A DNA stretch of 64,000 nt from Aplidium turbinatum (taxonomy: Eukaryota; Chordata; Ascidiacea; Aplousobranchia; Polyclinidae). Location: assembly GCA_918807975.1 (NCBI GenBank), contig OU964923.1, positions 62,001 to 126,000 of the forward strand, in the 5' to 3' direction. Below are positions 33,752-44,913 of the stretch, piece by piece. How positions within the stretch are numbered: the first letter of the stretch is position 1; every line of letters starts with the position of its first letter. A program made the position numbers and the translations under genes. Under the pieces are notes generated by a model, which searched no databases, was not told the origin of the DNA, and was given only the letters and a program-made list of their open reading frames with translations.

Positions 33752-35078
33752 AGGGGCGCCGGAAGCGGAGGGCAAGGGGCGGATGCCCCCTCTGCCCTCA
33801 ATTTTTCTGTGGATGGGGTGGCAGGGGGGCAATGGTGCCCTGTTAAGGTCATGTAAGCTACTGCACATTTTTCAATACGATATAACAACTTCAGCTTTTA
33901 GCCTAATTATAATCTTTCATTTCTGCCTCAAAATAATATTCACGACAAATTAGTAGGGCCATTTTTATTTTGACCTAAAAAAAATTTTTTTTGACTTTAT
34001 TTTTATCAAATTTTGACTTCATTTTGACCTAACGAAATTACTTATTTGCAGAGGCTACAGTTCGTCCTCGAATTGATACAAGTCACTCAAACATAATATT
34101 TTGTCGATTTCAGACCCAAACGTCTTCAATAAAAGGGGCTTGATTGTTCAATAAAAGTTTGCTTTGATTGCGATGCTTGTCGCTGCAATCCAGCTTTATG
34201 GCGTTTACTTTTCTTGTGGCTTTCAACAAAATACTTTTCATCGCACTTCACTATAAACTCGCAAAAATTGCACCTTAAATCACCCCCAGGAGTTGCATTA
34301 AATTCATCTGAAAAATCTCGGCAAATCTGTCTAACTTTTGCTGAAAGAAGACGATTTAGCTTGCTTACCAATGCTTAGGCATTTTTGCATTGCAAAATAT
34401 CAGTAAGTTAAGCTATTTCTAAAATCCAAACTGTTGATCTTCGAAAAAACCACGTTTGTGAAGAGGAAAGGCTATATAAGAATTATTTAAATACGTAACA
34501 ATGAATAAACGATGAACAGTTTGCGATAAAAGTTACTGCTGATCCAAGTGGGCATTGTGACATATTTCCTGCTTTTAATGGTTAGTAGGCCTATGGTTTA
34601 ATTGTGTCGCAGTTCATGATTTGCAAGGCTTCTACAAAGATTTTGACAAAATTACTTTCAAGAAAAACAAAAAGGTTATCAAAAGCCATAATTTGACAAT
34701 TTGACTTTATTGAAAATTTTGACTTTATTTTCAATTTTGACTTTATTTTGACCTATAAACTTGTTAGAAACAGCCCCCTAGGTGCTGAAAACAACTTTAT
34801 TTTTTGATTCGTGAACAGACAAGGTCCTTAAAAAAATTTGACTTTTGCGGGCCCAATAAGTAATTAGCCTACATCATCACAACATAGCATGATGCCCTCC
34901 CGTGCCATTGTTCTTTGATTGTATAGCCTACCGGACACTTGTAGCATTACTCGATGATCGATGAGCATGATTGCTATATCTTATCTTAAAACTTTTAGAA
35001 AAATGACCTTTCAGCAACAAAAGTGCCTTTTTTTCATAATCCTGCCCCCCCCCAGTCAAAAATCGTTTCGGCGCCCCT
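33752..35078. mobile_element. hAT element with AGGGGCGCC ends
   Basis: Ends AGGGGCGCCGG and CGGCGCCCCT with an 8-bp duplication GGCTCAGC (33744-33751, 35079-35086). If the ends are read as CAGG/CCTG the duplication shifts by a base. The inside is largely another element (33954-34856). Confidence 0.8.
33954..34856 (-). mobile_element. hAT element with BED-finger ORF, copy 1
   Basis: Starts TAGGGCCATTTTTATTTTGA and ends near GACTTTTGCGGGCC. Collinear with 38153-39615. The minus ORF 34126-34371 encodes DFSDEFNATPGGDLRCNFCE then KCDEKYFVESHKKSKRHKA, a C2H2 BED-type finger like that in CGGBP1-related hAT transposases; the catalytic domain is absent. A TAGGCCTA at 34586 is absent from the sister copy. 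Confidence 0.8.
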
Positions 35079-35084
35079 GGCTCA

Positions 35085-35275
35085 GCTCCGCTAGCTCAGT
35101 TGGTTAGCGCGTGACTTCGTGAACGAAGCTTCAAGATCAAGCGGCGCTGGTTCGACTCTCGGGGTGTGCACTTGAGTAACGCATTCTAAGGACTGCTCTC
35201 CATTCAGCGGCACTTAATGAATGGAATAAATCCGTGGCAGCAACACTTCAACAATCGGAACTGAATAAAACCAGT
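35085..35275 (+). mobile_element. tRNA-derived SINE, copy 1
   Basis: The A-box region TAGCTCAGTTGGTTAGCGCG and B-box GGTTCGACTC are spaced as in a tRNA. The body AGGACTGCTCTCCATTCAGC and an A-rich end follow. The shared body at 35475-35640 defines the family. Confidence 0.85.
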
Positions 35276-35469
35276 AAATAAATACAGTCAGATTTGGTAA
35301 ATAAATAGAATTTGTGTAAAGGTATGAAGACGGCTTCATCAGTGGAGACGGATTCATCAGTACTCTTATTCAAATAGAATTTATTAACATGTCAAATCAT
35401 AGTTTAGAATTGAAATTAAAGTTACGAAGTCAGAAACAAAGAAATTCAGAAGAAGTTAGAAGTTCAAGT

Positions 35470-35640
35470 CCGCCCTGTTAGCTGAGTGGTTACGCGCCAG
35501 GTTCAAGATCACTCGGCGCAAGTTCGACTCTCGGGGTGTGTGCTTGAGCAAAGCATTTCAGGACTGCTCTCCATTTAGCGGCATCTTGTGAATGGAACAA
35601 TTCCCCGGTAACAGCAATTCAACAATCGGAAAACTTCACC
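35470..35640 (+). mobile_element. tRNA-derived SINE, copy 2
   Basis: TAGCTGAGTGGTTACGCG (A box) and AGTTCGACTCTCGGGG (B box), then AGGACTGCTCTCCATTTAGC and CAACAATCGGAAAACTT. Same orientation as copy 1, about 400 bp away; more decayed in the A box. Confidence 0.85.
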
Positions 35641-36294
35641 CTGTCAATCTCGGTAACCGGCCCTGCGTCAAGAGCCTCTACAAGCATGCGAAACTACCAG
35701 GAATAACCAATCAAGGCTTTGTCAGACCGATGATAGATTCGAAAACCAAACTGAGCCCATTATGACGGCATACCCGCGATTCTAGCCTTGCACAATATGA
35801 TGCAACAATCAGGTAACTGACCGTAGTCCTTATTGCATTAAATAATTTCCATTCTCAACGACAAACACACACTGTGACGAATCAACTGCTCGACAAGATT
35901 TATAAAAACTTTCTAGTTCTGGCGACTTTAACAATTGCTTGAGCGGCTGTGCCTTTGTTTGGAAAAGCTATAAATCGTTTCACGTCTCTCGCCACTTCGC
36001 ACTTCCGAAGACCCGAGGCATTGTCTGTCTGATACGAATGGCTGCACAGTGTAGATAAACGCTTCACTGAGCACACACTAAAGCAAACTAGTGTTGCCAA
36101 GCTAGTATGAAAAAACCTCATTCCTTGCAGTTTGTTGACAGTCGAGCGTGCTCAACCGCGCGTGAAGACTATCAAAAATACTTTTGCATCATTTTATCTC
36201 AATTTAAATCTGAATGTCTTCTGTTGTCCGAGTATGGCAGGGATGACTCATTTTATAATTTGAAATTTAAATCCATTTTTAGATCATAGCATTG
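35641..36294. other. Intergenic, nothing recognised
   Basis: ORFs 35900-36121 and 36107-36289 have no family likeness. Confidence 0.5.
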
Positions 36295-36560
36295 TAACGT
36301 CCAACCTGTATACTGAAATGATGTTTAGACAGGTTGATGGCATGGAGGATATCAGCATAGGAGGTATGAACATTGAACATATCCAACCTACGGTATGCAG
36401 ATGACACTCTTGTTGGCTAAATCAGCAGAAACACTCCAAAAACATTTTAAAAAGTAAACAATATGGGAAAGGAATATAGCAACACGCAAAATTAACATCA
36501 ACACTCGAAAAACAAATGATGAAATGCTATATTTGGACTCAGTGGCAAAATTTTGAGTGG
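36295..36560 (+). pseudogene. RT fragment of an RTE-like LINE
   Basis: In broken frames the plus strand reads IGGMNIEHIQ, then RYADDTL (about 36395-36415) and AETLQKHF with NINTRKT. This is the catalytic Y-x-D-D block and following helix of an RTE-type reverse transcriptase. Only about 250 bp survive. Confidence 0.7.
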
Positions 36561-36794
36561 GCCAAAATTTTTTGACTAACTGTTTTTCTTATATAAAAAA
36601 AAATGCTGAATTGGTAAACTAATTTAGTCATAGACAAGCAAAACAAAGTAACCGTAGCGGGTCAAAACAAAATAGCCTATATAATAAAATAACTCAAACG
36701 CTTTCGACACGTACGTGTGTCCTCACCAGGAATTCAATCTGCAATATACATAAAATGAAAAATTGTAAGATAAATTTGACTTTGCACTATAACT

Positions 36795-36965
36795 GTAACG
36801 ACATTCTGGACTGAAAAGCACAAACTGAACAAATGATACAAGAATGGTTACTGGTAAATTACACGGTGGGAAACAGATCACATGAGGTGTAAAACTACAG
36901 GCAATCGACAAACCATTTTTGTATCATTTGTTCAGTTTGTGCTTTTCAGTCCAGAGTGTCGTTAC
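36795..36965. repeat. Inverted repeat, about 55-bp arms
   Basis: Left arm 36795-36849 and right arm 36911-36965 are inverted copies (CTGGACTGAAAAGCACAAAC and its complement) with about 60 bp between. Near-identical. Confidence 0.9.
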
Positions 36966-37380
36966 AGCAGTAGCGCACGCAGAAAAAAAATTATGGGGGG
37001 CTAATTCAGAAATGTCGGCCGAGTGATTTGCAACAATATAGTAACACTAGGCCAATGCCCATCCCTTTGATTAATATTTAAAAACACTCACTTCCGCAAC
37101 CCACCGGTTTCCGATACATCAGGATTCGTTCTCTCAATCAGATTACAAGTTGGCCTAGTGAACCCCATGCTACTAGCACCATCAGCATCCTCATCCCTAC
37201 ATCCACTCTCGCAATCTTCTATAGATCTCGACTTTTTCGTTATGTATGACAAAATAGAATTAGCTTTCCGTTTGCCAACACAAATAAGTGCGAAAACAAC
37301 AACTAGCACGAAAACAGTTTAAAACAAAACACTAATTTTGTAAACAGTAAATTTGATGTGACCATTTTTCCACTTACAAA
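36966..37380 (-). mobile_element. Decayed hAT-like fragment
   Basis: CAGTAGCGCACGCAG at 36967 resembles a hAT terminus, next to a G-rich run. The minus ORF 37088-37309 reads KRKANSILSYITKKSRSIED, similar to the first residues of some hAT transposases. Both hints are weak. Confidence 0.35.
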
Positions 37381-38152
37381 ATATTCAAAATTAGTTCGTA
37401 TTTTCAACTAAAGTCCCAGACGCCTTCGCCTCTCTGCTCAAATGTCGTATTCAGTTTTACATGTCCGTGTGATTCATAGCATCTTTTCACATATAAGCTA
37501 GGTGGGCAATTGCCCACGTAGTCCCTTCGCTTTTCCCCCTAGCCCTTTCTTTGCCCACCTAGTTTGAAACTAGGTGGGCAATTTTTAAGACTTAATTTTT
37601 GTTTAAATTTGATCCTAGTTTCATCTTAAAATAGAAAATTTGTAGTTTTTCTACTTTCTTATGGAACACTTCACTTCTGCGGTCTATCAGCGCTACCGAA
37701 CGTGGGAATTCATTATATTTCATTGCAGTTATTTTTATATATTTATGCTATAGCAACATAGAGTGGCATCACTAGATGCCTACATCATTTCTTAGGAATG
37801 AAACTTGCCTGCCAACGTAACTACTTTGTGATTCTCACAGCTTTTACCATTAATGATGCATAGACCCAAGAAGCTGACTTGAGAGTGTAACCCCACCCCT
37901 ATGTCATCAAAGTAGTCTATTCCAATTTTGATAAAGTGATTCGGCAATTGCTTCTTAACGAAAAATGATAGGGAACATGTTTTGGTACGATGGGAATCGT
38001 CGTATTTTTCTATTTTTAACTGGCTATGGCTAAAATTGAGTAACCTACAGTTACCCTTTGAGTAGATTTTGTTTTGTAATTATGTTCATTGTATTTCTGG
38101 CTTAAAACAACTGAATTTTCTTGTTCTTTTCAGGTAGCCTATGTGTAATGAT

Positions 38153-39615
38153 TAGGGCCATTTTTATTTTGACTTAAAAAAAAAATTTTTGATTATATTT
38201 TTATCAAATTTTGACTTTACTTTGACCTAACGAAATTGCTTATTTGTAGAGGCCACAGTTCTTCTTTGAATTGATAGCCTACCAGTTACCCAAAAATAAT
38301 ATTATGTTGATTTCAGACCCAAACGTGATCAATAAAAGGGGTTTGTTCAATAAAAGTTTGCCTTTGATTGCGATGCTTGTTGTCGCTCCAATCCAGCTTA
38401 ATGGCGTTTACTTTTCCTGTAGCTTTCAACAAAATACTTTTTATCGCACTTCACTACAAACTCGCAAAAATTGCACCTTAAATCACCCCTGGGAGTTGTA
38501 TTAAATTCATCAGGAAATCTCAACAAATCTGTCTAACTTTTCCTGAAGACGATTTAGCTTGCTTAGGCATTTTTGCATTACAGAATGTCAGTAGGCTATT
38601 CCCAATATCCAAACTATTGATCTTTGAAGAAAGCACGTTTGTGAAGAGAAAGAGTTTTATAAGAGTAATTAAATACGTATCAATGAATAAACCCAACCAC
38701 TTACTCTACTCAAGTCTCTACGAGTCTGTGAACGAGAAACCTCGGCGACTGAAATCGAGACAACCATTTGTACGTGCCGCACAACTCCTGATGAAAAGTG
38801 CTGAAGACCAATCCATCAGTGCGGCAACCTGGGCGGACCACCAATGGAGCTCGGAGTGGAAGAAGAACTCCTCAAGACTCCAAAGTTTCATCTCCGACAC
38901 CAGCCACCATCCAACCGGAATGCATTTGCCCAGGAAGGCCTGGGTGCGGCTCAACCGCCTTCGTACTGGCGTCGGACTATTTCGCTTCAACATGCACAAA
39001 TGGGGGATGGCTCCATGCGCGATCTGTGAGTGTGGCATGGAGGAACAAACCGCAGACCACACCATCTGTAACTGCGCCATCTACCATGCGCCAAATGGTG
39101 TGCGTGGACTGCGTGAACTGGATGACGAATCAATTCAATGGCTGCTCGACACCTGCCCAAACATTTAAACCGCGTCGCCGCCACTGCCCAAGGGTGGTAA
39201 AAGGCAGAGCCCCTCGACCCTTGAAGTGGCGAAGAACAAGGTTCAAACGAAGAAGAAGAAGAAGAAGAATGAATAAACAGTGGATACTTTGCGATAAAAG
39301 TTATCCAAGTGGGCATTGTGACATATTTCATGCTTTTATGGATTAACGTAGTTTAATTGTGTCGCAGTTCCTGATTTACAATGCTTCTATGAGGATTTTG
39401 ACAAAAAATTAGGCTACTCTCAGGAAACACAAAAGTTTGTCAAAAGCCATAGCCTAATTTGATAAATTTTGACTTCATTGTACATTTTGACTTTATTTTG
39501 TCCTATAAACTTCTTAGAAACAGTCCCCTAGGTGCTGAAAACAACTTTATTTTTTGATTCGTGGACAGACGAGGTCCTTAAAATTTTTTGACTTTATTGA
39601 CTTTTGCGGGCCTTA
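38153..39615. mobile_element. hAT element with BED-finger remnant, copy 2
   Basis: Starts TAGGGCCATTTTTATTTTGA, ends GACTTTTGCGGGCCTTA; flanks GTAATGAT (38145-38152) and GTGATGAT (39616-39623), one mismatch. Collinear with 33954-34856 apart from the LINE insertion 38693-39267 and three 5-bp insertions (38275, 39410, 39450). Confidence 0.85.
38693..39267 (+). mobile_element. 5'-truncated LINE with (GAA)n tail
   Basis: Flanked by an 11-bp duplication AATGAATAAAC (38682-38692, 39268-39278). The uninterrupted site is preserved at about 34500 in the sister hAT. The open frame to 39168 reads QPFVRAAQLLMKSAEDQS, LPRKAWVRLNRLRTGVGLF, HKWGMAPCAICECGMEEQTA and LDTCPNI: the C-terminal end of ORF2 with its CxC...H...C motif. 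Near-intact frame, so younger than the copy at 19.0-20.0 kb. Confidence 0.92.
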
Positions 39616-40880
39616 GTGATGATGCATTAGAATTAGCAGGTTATGCGGACTGAGCAGTAATGTTTTATCAGCTTGTTGATGTCTCGCTGCTTGTTATTCA
39701 TTATTGTTATTGTATAATATGTGCGGACTGCTAGTGCTATGCACTACATTTTGAACTATTTTGTGCTTTGGCAGTAAAAGAATGAACAGCTAAATGGAAA
39801 GCTTCAGGCTTCAGCATACATCTAGAACTTATGAGCCTACGTTTGACCTTACTAATAATACCGTTAATGTTCCATTCAAGCAGATTATCAATTGTGTGAG
39901 TAGGTTACCTCAAATTTTGTGTAAGATTTTAAAAGTCTGAATTATCGTTAGATTGTTGCCTGATTTTCATCAAAATAAAATAGGCTACCAGTTCTTTAGA
40001 ATCATCTAATTCTGCAAAGATTCAACTCACTATAATAGGTTATCTTAGCAGTTGTGTATCATATATTATCATAGTTGTTTTTTTTTTACTTCAGTACCTA
40101 CAAGAGACCTCTGCAACTGAATGTTGCTAGATTACATTTTATTAGGCTACATTATTATTTATAAAATATTGTGGGCGGAGATGAATATAGGAATCAATTG
40201 TAGGTCTCAAAAGTTTAGCCTATAAGTATAATATGTCTTTTTACCCACAATTTTCCTAAGAAATCTACATTTTTACATGTTTTACGCTCGGAAAAAATGC
40301 CCTTTTTCCCACCATTTACGCGCGAAAAGTGCCCTTTTTAAATAATTTGCGAGCTAAAAGTGCCCTTTTTTGAAAATTTGCCCACCTAGTCTCAATTTGT
40401 TAAAAGATGCTATGGTGTGATTCGGCATTGACGTAGCCTGCATCGGTATGTCCACTGGACATTTGACCACGAGAGTACGGGAACATTTGAACTTTAGGGA
40501 GTTAAAGAAAGGTGCCATCGAAGACCATATCATGGAGTGTTCTTTTTGCACAGATCGAAAATTCTCTGCTGACTCATTTAAAATTTTACGCAAAGGCAAA
40601 TCTCAATTTGACATCAAAACTCAGGAAGCACTGCGCTAGAAGAACCCAAATTTAAACAAACAGTTAGCCTATTTGCTGGAGGCGCGTCCATTCTTCTCAA
40701 CATTTACTTGATGTATCACGTTCCCTGTGGTGCAAATTGTTTGTAGTCATTTATGTAGTTGCTTTACCTAATGTAAATTTACCCTCAAGAAATTGAAATT
40801 TATTGCATTTTTTTAATTATTTTCTGGTTCCTGATGAGGACTTAAAGTTAAACCGAAATCGTTCGACAGTTAAAACTATT

Positions 40881-41288
40881 TGTAAAATATATTGTTATGA
40901 TGCTCAGCCCCATCAGTAGCGTATTTAAGGTGGGGGATAAAGGGGCATGGTCCCCCTAATGATCAGGTAAAAAAAAAAAATATATATATATTTTGCAAAA
41001 AAAAAAAGTTGTAGCGCGAGGCATAATTGCTTGGATGATTCATCCTAGCGCGGGGGGGAGGGGGTATATCAGCCAAGCGCAGCCATCGCATTAAACTGTA
41101 AATTGGTTTTGATTAGAACAGTAAGTTACTTCTGCGGATTCGCTCTTGATTTTGGACTCCTTCCCCCCTATCTGACGATATTTTGACGGTTTCAGCTAAC
41201 TTCCTCCCCCCCGTTCTGACGCATCATTTGACATTTTGGTATACCCCCCCCCCCTCTTATTTAAAGGGTTTAACCCAAGTAGAAAATA
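40881..41288. other. Low-complexity stretch before the satellite
   Basis: (AT)n near 40978-40992, G- and C-runs (41050-41060, 41240-41260), and CAGTAGCGTATTTAAGG at 40915 that resembles a hAT terminus. Nothing more. Confidence 0.5.
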
Positions 41289-42001
41289 TGGGCCACCTAC
41301 TTTAGGTCGTCCGTTAGGGGACACCCACCATCAAATTTGTCTGTCACATATATTTTTGTGAAGCTTAACACTCACAGATTAATTTCCGATTGGTTTTATC
41401 CGGTAACTATTTCAGCTGACCTACCTCAGTTAGGGGGTCACCTACTTTAGGTCGTCTGTCAGGGGACACCCACCATCAAATTTTCCTGTCACATACATTT
41501 TTGTGAAGCTTAACACTCACACATTAATTTCCAATTGGTTTTATCCGGTAACTATTTCAGCTGACCTACCTCAGTTAGGGGGTCACCTACTTTAGGTCGT
41601 GTGTCAGGGGACACCCACAATCAAATTTGCCTGTTACATACATTTTTGTGAAGCTTAACACTCACACATTAATTATCAATTGGTTTTATCCGGTAACTAT
41701 TTCAGCTGACCTAGCTCAGTTAGGGGGGTCACCTATTTTAGGTCGTCTGTCAGGGGACACCCACCATCGAATTTGTCTGTCACATATATTTTTGTAAAAC
41801 TTAACACCCACAGATTAATAATCAGTTGGTTTTATCCGGTAACTTTTTCAGCTGACCTAGCGCAAATTTTGGGGGTATAAAACTTGCCTGTCAGAGCCCC
41901 CAAACCACAAAAAATGTCTGTCACATACCAGACAATCATGTAGAAACAATTTATTGTACAACCGAGTAAGTTTCAAGCGGTAACTTTTTCAGCTGACCTA
42001 G
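41289..42001. repeat. Satellite, about 145-bp unit, four good and one or two decayed copies
   Basis: Units begin near 41289, 41434, 41579 and 41725 with CACCTACTTTAGGTCGTC. They run through GGACACCCACCATCAAATTT and GTTTTATCCGGTAACTATTT to CAGCTGACCTACCTCAGTTA. The last units (41869-42001 and onward) keep GGTAACTTTTTCAGCTGACC only. The final unit abuts hAT transposase sequence near 42130. Confidence 0.93.
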
Positions 42002-42059
42002 CGCATTTTTTGGGCCATGAAAAATGCTCCCCATTCCCACACCCACCACCGGCGGCCCG

Positions 42060-42237
42060 GCAGACTTCCAGATTATGAGTACCCACATACCACCGAACAT
42101 CGCTGTATGAATAGAAATTGGTAACTTTTTCACCTAGAGTGAAGGTCGCGGGCTCCAGGTCTAGTAAGCGCAGAAAACCCCCTCTCTTACACAGGCAGGT
42201 AGTAACAAATGGCTGGAGAGCTTTTATTGCGTGCGTG
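42060..42237 (-). pseudogene. C-terminal end of the split hAT transposase
   Basis: On the minus strand, from 42237: THAIKALQPFVTTCLCKRG, the hAT dimerisation-domain start (KALxPFxTTxLCExGFS). It continues in frame from VTNEKTVVGTHA at the far side (54174-54215), so this is the same gene cut by the 11.9-kb insertion. It runs into satellite-like sequence near 42130. Confidence 0.85.
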
Positions 42238-42429
42238 CAGTGGTGCCAAAGTAGGGGGGATGGGGGGATATATCCCCCCCAATATTTTGACAGCATCCCC
42301 CCCCAATAATTCAGAAAACAATTAGTTGCTATAAAGTTGTACTTCGATTTAGTTGTTTGTAAACATCTCAAATTGCTGTTGTTTTTCTTTTATTGATGTT
42401 TGATCACAGTTCTAAATTGTCTTGGATTT

Positions 42430-43262
42430 GACGCTAGACAATGAAGGACCTTCATTGAAGGTAGTAAGGACGAGTTGGACCAGGCCACTGGCCACGGCAC
42501 TGCAGTAATGAAGAAACTGCAGAAACGTATTTGGGACTTGTGCTGATTTTAAAGCCTTTGGCACTTATAGAGCAATTTAGTATCACGATGCAAGGAGAAA
42601 AGCTCGACATTGACTCTTGTGAAGAGCTGTTTCAGACCCTGAAAATCACTCGAGAGAAATATTGTGAGTTGGAGTTTGAGAACAATTACAAAAATGCAGT
42701 TTCACTTCCGGAAAAATTTGCTGCTAATTTTATCACGCCTTTGCAAGCACCACGGCAAAGAAGAGTCTCTGAAAGATTGGGTGGAAGCTCGATGGCAGCT
42801 ACTGCAGACACTCAACTGCATTATAAAATACTTTACAATCAGTTCATGGACAGAGTTACCTCTGAACTGACCGAACGGTTTGAAAGTAGCCTGAATTCCG
42901 ATTCGGCAAAGTATAAAGAACTTGCACGAATTTTCAAGACAGGCTTAGTTCCTGAAATGGTCAAAAATTATCCAAAGCTGAATAGACAATCGATGAGTTA
43001 TCAAATTGATTCATTCAGCAAGGCAACAGGAACAAAATCTCTGTAGGCTACGATGCTAAAAGAGCTTACCAGGCATTGTCCGAGTTGGAAAAGCCTCTCT
43101 CTATTCTCAAATTTAATACTCCAGCTGATTAAGATCCTCTTTTTGCCTGGTAAGCTCTGCTGCTTGTGAGAGGTCATTTTCCAATCTTCGTAGATTGAAA
43201 ACCTGGTGAGAAATACTTTGGGACATGAAAGGTTAAATGCTAGCATTGTTTGCAACATTCAC
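42430..43262 (+). pseudogene. hAT transposase, C-terminal half
   Basis: Frame 42531-43046 has LALIEQFSITMQGEKLDIDS, then FITPLQAPRQRRVSERLGGS and YKELARIFKTGLVPEM. Past 43046 the protein goes on as KRAYQALSELEKPLSILKF. The dimerisation motif SAACERSFSNLRRLKTW (43150-43200) and GHERLNASIVCNIHQNIF (43222-43275) follow. This is the order of ZMYM1-like hAT transposases. The stop at 43044 lies in TAGGCTA; subtracting GGCTA restores the frame on to KRAYQAL. It probably belongs to the 42238-54173 element. Confidence 0.85.
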
Positions 43263-43645
43263 CAAAATATTTTTAACACTAGAACGGCCGAAAAAAAAGT
43301 ATACCTCCAACGGCCGCTGGTGTCGAAATCGAGACTTTTCACAAAAACTTTATTTTTCCGCAAAATTAGCAGTAAGAGTTCGTTTTATTTTGCAGTGATA
43401 AAGCTATCTGAAGCACTTATTACTTTTGTCACCTATTTGAGCTGTTCATTTGTTGGTTTTAGACGAAAATTATGACGTATGCTATCAGGTTTTGATCAGT
43501 TCAAAGCTTGACTGTATCTGTAGCCTATCTTGACTCTGTACGATGATCTAAAAATTCAACAGAGCGAAGACATAATTATCATAAAAATAGCACAAAGTTT
43601 TCTTATTCAGGAGAAGAAAAAAAATCAAACAAGCCAACAAACACT

Positions 43646-44553
43646 TTACGCAGTGCAGCCTTTGCACTCTGTAACTTTCCAGTCACCATTATCACACTTC
43701 CCACTTTTCGACAGTGGCCGCAACTGGTAACTGTATTGTTTTTGCAATAATATCAAGCACATTTTTCCGCGTTTTCTAGATTGTCGTCCCTGCTCTTCTT
43801 CTCTCTGCAGTGTCGCCTTGCGTTTCAGCACATGAGCAGTTCTCAAGAGCTCGCAAGGAGCTGGAGGATAAAGTCACGTCGGCTGATGTTGCTGCCGGAA
43901 CGTTTTCTAAATATAATCCAAGAGTTCAAAGCTGCAATATCTAGCATATTTGTCCAAACTGCAAGAGGCCATCTTTTGCTTGCTGCACGTGTGGTGTACT
44001 TTCTTGCCATTTGATCAAACACATCAACTGTTACTTTGTTTTGGCTATAAAGGTGGATCACAGAGGGTTTCTTTTTCTCTGTTGCATCAATACTGGGAGT
44101 CATGCATAATGGAAAGGACATTTTCATTTTTTTGCACAGATAGTTTACAAACATGCAGCTGTTCGTTGAATTGTAGAAGAATTTACTGGAAAATCTTTCT
44201 CCTCCACCCTTGGTCATCTCCTTTGTCAGTCCTTTACTGTTAGCTTGAACAGTTCCAACAACGGTTATATTGTTTTTCTGTAGTAAACCAGCAAGATTCA
44301 CCCTAGTAAAGAAGTTAACTGTTTTGACGTTGTACCCGCTTTGTCTGTGTAAATTGGTGGTGATCTTGATCACTACATCCTCGGGGAGAAGCCTTCCATT
44401 TCGTTGCTCTCTTTCAATAGTTCCGAGGTACGATAAGTACGGTACTGTATTGCATACGTATTTTGAATGAACCTCGGCTAATACCCAGAATTTCATGCCA
44501 AACTTGTCTGGTTTGTTTGGCATGAACACGATAAAACGACATCTGTCTTCCAT
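43646..44553 (-). pseudogene. piggyBac transposase (PGBD4-like), C-terminal two thirds
   Basis: The 236-aa frame begins MEDRCRFIVFMPNKPDKFGM, then KFWVLAEVHSKYV, NFFTRVNLAGLLQKNNITVV and GTVQANSKGL, and VTVDVFDQMARKYTTRAASK with RWPLAVWTNMLDIAALNSWI, all typical of the DDE_Tnp_1_7 catalytic and insertion regions. VFDQM supplies a catalytic aspartate. A second frame (43646-43843) continues with LRTAHVLKRKATLQ and a Cys-containing end KCDNGD...CKGCTA, the C-terminal cysteine-rich domain, partly decayed. The N-terminal third (to about 44750) is broken. Confidence 0.9.
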
Positions 44554-44913
44554 TGGAAATAGCTGTTCATCGATTGGTAGGCTCCAATCCGGAGTGTAAT
44601 TGTTGATGCAATTAGCAACAAGTCCTTCCAGTGGCTCTCGAATATGAATAAACTTATCTGTTGCAAATCGCTGATAGATTTGTGAAAGGTATTTCTAAAC
44701 TCAGTAGGATGACCTAAAATCAAGCCGAGCAATAGCACACATCAAGCCGAGTGTTGAAAAATTACCACGAGAAACGCTATAAGTAAGGGTGAAAACTATT
44801 GAATTAGTTTTTTCACACAGAAAATCTTTTATACTTTACAAATCTTATTAAATTTGTATGAGGTGTCGATTTCGACACCTCGGCCGTTGGAGGTATATCC
44901 GCACATTGTAGAT

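Larger units (their letters stand above)
37475..40414. mobile_element. DNA transposon with CATAGCATC ends in Penelope copy C
   Basis: Ends CATAGCATCTTTTCACA and TTAAAAGATGCTATG, then CTAGGTGGGCAA on both sides inward. Perfect 8-bp duplication GTGTGATT (37467-37474, 40415-40422). A second pair of AGGTGGGCAA words lies near 37560. Contains the hAT copy 38153-39615. No transposase recognised. Confidence 0.85.
37390..40880 (+). mobile_element. Penelope-like element with GIY-YIG domain, copy C, split by nested transposons
   Basis: 37390-37474 (VVFSFTCPCDS) and 40415-40640 (IGMSTGHLTTRVREHL, later HIMECSFC and IKTQEAL) are two halves of one GIY-YIG domain, parted by the insertion 37475-40414. The 3' end has CTGATGAGG (40831) and CCGAAATCG (40853), the core words of the hammerhead ribozymes known from Penelope-like elements. 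A fossil; broken. Confidence 0.75.

Noticed and set aside
38718-39346. Second and third frames (182, 120, 114 aa) over the LINE at 38.7-39.3 kb
   Set aside because: Shadows of the GC-richer LINE ORF2 end, which has the recognisable CxC...H...C motif in one frame only.
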